Source: Bacillota bacterium (GTDB taxonomy: Bacteria > Bacillota > Clostridia > Saccharofermentanales > Fastidiosipilaceae). From it: a DNA stretch of 12,886 nucleotides. A program made the position numbers and the translations under genes. How positions within the stretch are numbered: position 1 is the stretch's first letter; every line of letters begins with the position of its first letter. Under the pieces are notes generated by a model, which saw only the letters and a program-made list of their open reading frames with translations, was not told where the DNA came from and made no database searches. The stretch lies in NCBI GenBank assembly GCA_023388205.1, contig JAEWGS010000053.1:1-12886 (forward strand), written 5' to 3'. Positions 12,293-12,886 of the stretch are shown here, piece after piece.

Positions 12293-12886
12293 CTAAAACG
12301 GGTCTGAAGACACCGCTTGATCAAAACGAAACACTCGGAATCTCGCCGAACGCGCACGCGGATTTTCCAAAAGCTCCCGTTCCGTCGCGCTGTAGCCTTT
12401 GCGCGGATCGGCTTTCCCGAGCGGCTTTTTACCACAGATGCAGGGGCGATTTTTCGGGCAGGTACACGGGTTTTCCCAATCTCTAAAGGTCTGTTTCACC
12501 AAACGATCCTCCAGAGAATGGAAGGTAATGATGCCTAAGCGACCATCAGCCTTCATTCGTGCGGGGCCTTGGCGCAACAAATCTTCGAGCGCATCAAGTT
12601 CCCCGTTGACAGCGATGCGAAGCGCCTGAAACACCCGTTTGGCAGGGTGCTGTTTTTCGCGAAGCGCCTTTGCAGGCAGCGCCGCTTTGATCCGATCCAC
12701 CAAATCGAAGGTCGAATGCAAAGGGCCTCCCGCTTTGATCGCCGCCGCAATCTTCTTCGCGTAACGCTCCTCTCCGTAAGTATGAAAAATATGCGCGAGT
12801 TCATCTTCAGCCATCCGTTCGAGCAGGTCTTGAGCCGTCTCGCCATGGCTCTGGTCCATGCGCATGTCCAAAGGCCCGTCTTGCAT
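12293..12886 (-). CDS. rsmH: 16S rRNA m4C1402 N4-methyltransferase RsmH (5'-truncated by window edge)
   Basis: RsmH (MraW) methylates N4 of C1402 in 16S rRNA using S-adenosylmethionine and acts in the cytoplasm. The 197 residues present are the C-terminal two thirds of a family usually near 310 residues. The methionine at the window edge is internal (the family motif here is DGPLDMRMD), so the true start lies beyond 12886. Family blocks in order are DGPLDMRMD (4-12), the helical insertion domain, HPAKRVFQALRIAVNGEL (80-97), GRLGIITFHSLEDRLVK (114-130), a cysteine pair region with CTCPKNRPCICGKKP, and the terminal NPRARSARFRVFRF. The SAM-binding N-terminal part is not visible. The gene ends in TAG and is followed by a 224-base gap before ftsL, so it may be separated from the rest of the cluster at the transcript level. 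Identification is secure; completeness cannot be judged. Confidence 0.97.
   Translation of the reverse strand: MQDGPLDMRMDQSHGETAQDLLERMAEDELAHIFHTYGEERYAKKIAAAIKAGGPLHSTFDLVDRIKAALPAKALREKQHPAKRVFQALRIAVNGELDALEDLLRQGPARMKADGRLGIITFHSLEDRLVKQTFRDWENPCTCPKNRPCICGKKPLGKADPRKGYSATERELLENPRARSARFRVFRFDQAVSSDPF

Noticed and set aside
12178..12435. Minus-strand frame (85 codons) overlapping the rsmH end and gap
   Set aside because: Most of it overlaps rsmH in another frame, and its end is the translated 24-bp repeat. No ribosome site.

Overview
The window is the central part of a division and cell wall (dcw) gene cluster, with every convincing gene on the minus strand. In transcription order (high to low coordinates) it holds rsmH (its 5' part lies outside the window), ftsL, a PASTA-containing class B penicillin-binding protein of the PBP2x/SpoVD type, murF, mraY, ftsW, murG, ftsQ/divIB and sbp (small basic protein family, DUF1290). 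The sbp gene beside ftsQ, the PASTA-bearing transpeptidase directly after ftsL, purine-rich Shine-Dalgarno sites and roughly balanced GC point to a Gram-positive Bacillota, most likely a clostridial lineage. Genus cannot be decided from this sequence.

Layout. 12293-12886: C-terminal two thirds of RsmH. 12069-12292: a 224-base gap with a 24-bp tandem duplication and a long inverted repeat. 11613-12068 ftsL and 8985-11609 pbp are 3 bases apart. After an 89-base gap, murF is at 7228-8895. A 257-base gap (6971-7227) carries degenerate CCCTTG-type repeats and a hairpin. Then mraY 5942-6970, ftsW 4041-5918, murG 2863-4044 (ATGA overlap with ftsW), ftsQ 1257-2870 (8-base overlap with murG), a 126-base gap, and sbp 255-1130. 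The last 254 bases, 3' of sbp, hold a 22-bp tandem duplication across the sbp stop codon and a GGGCAA hexanucleotide array with strong G-quadruplex potential. I see no intrinsic terminator there.

How the genes work together. MurF makes UDP-MurNAc-pentapeptide, MraY loads it on undecaprenyl phosphate (lipid I), MurG adds GlcNAc (lipid II), FtsW polymerises the glycan and its partner PBP cross-links it. FtsL and FtsQ/DivIB are the membrane scaffold that recruits and activates FtsW-PBP. RsmH (16S rRNA methyltransferase) is the usual head-of-cluster gene. Sbp is a conserved membrane protein of unknown function that usually sits next to ftsQ and ftsA/ftsZ. The genes for the other three Mur ligases (murC, murD, murE), which usually interrupt such clusters, are absent here.

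The enzyme cores look ordinary. The unusual part is the appendages: FtsW (about 210 residues before its first membrane helix), FtsQ (about 204 residues before its helix) and Sbp (about 185 residues after its last helix) each carry a long, charged, probably disordered cytoplasmic extension, and two of these contain recent in-frame tandem repeats. FtsQ and Sbp also end in the same DDDLFER peptide. I found no separate accessory system, mobile element, CRISPR array or RNA gene.
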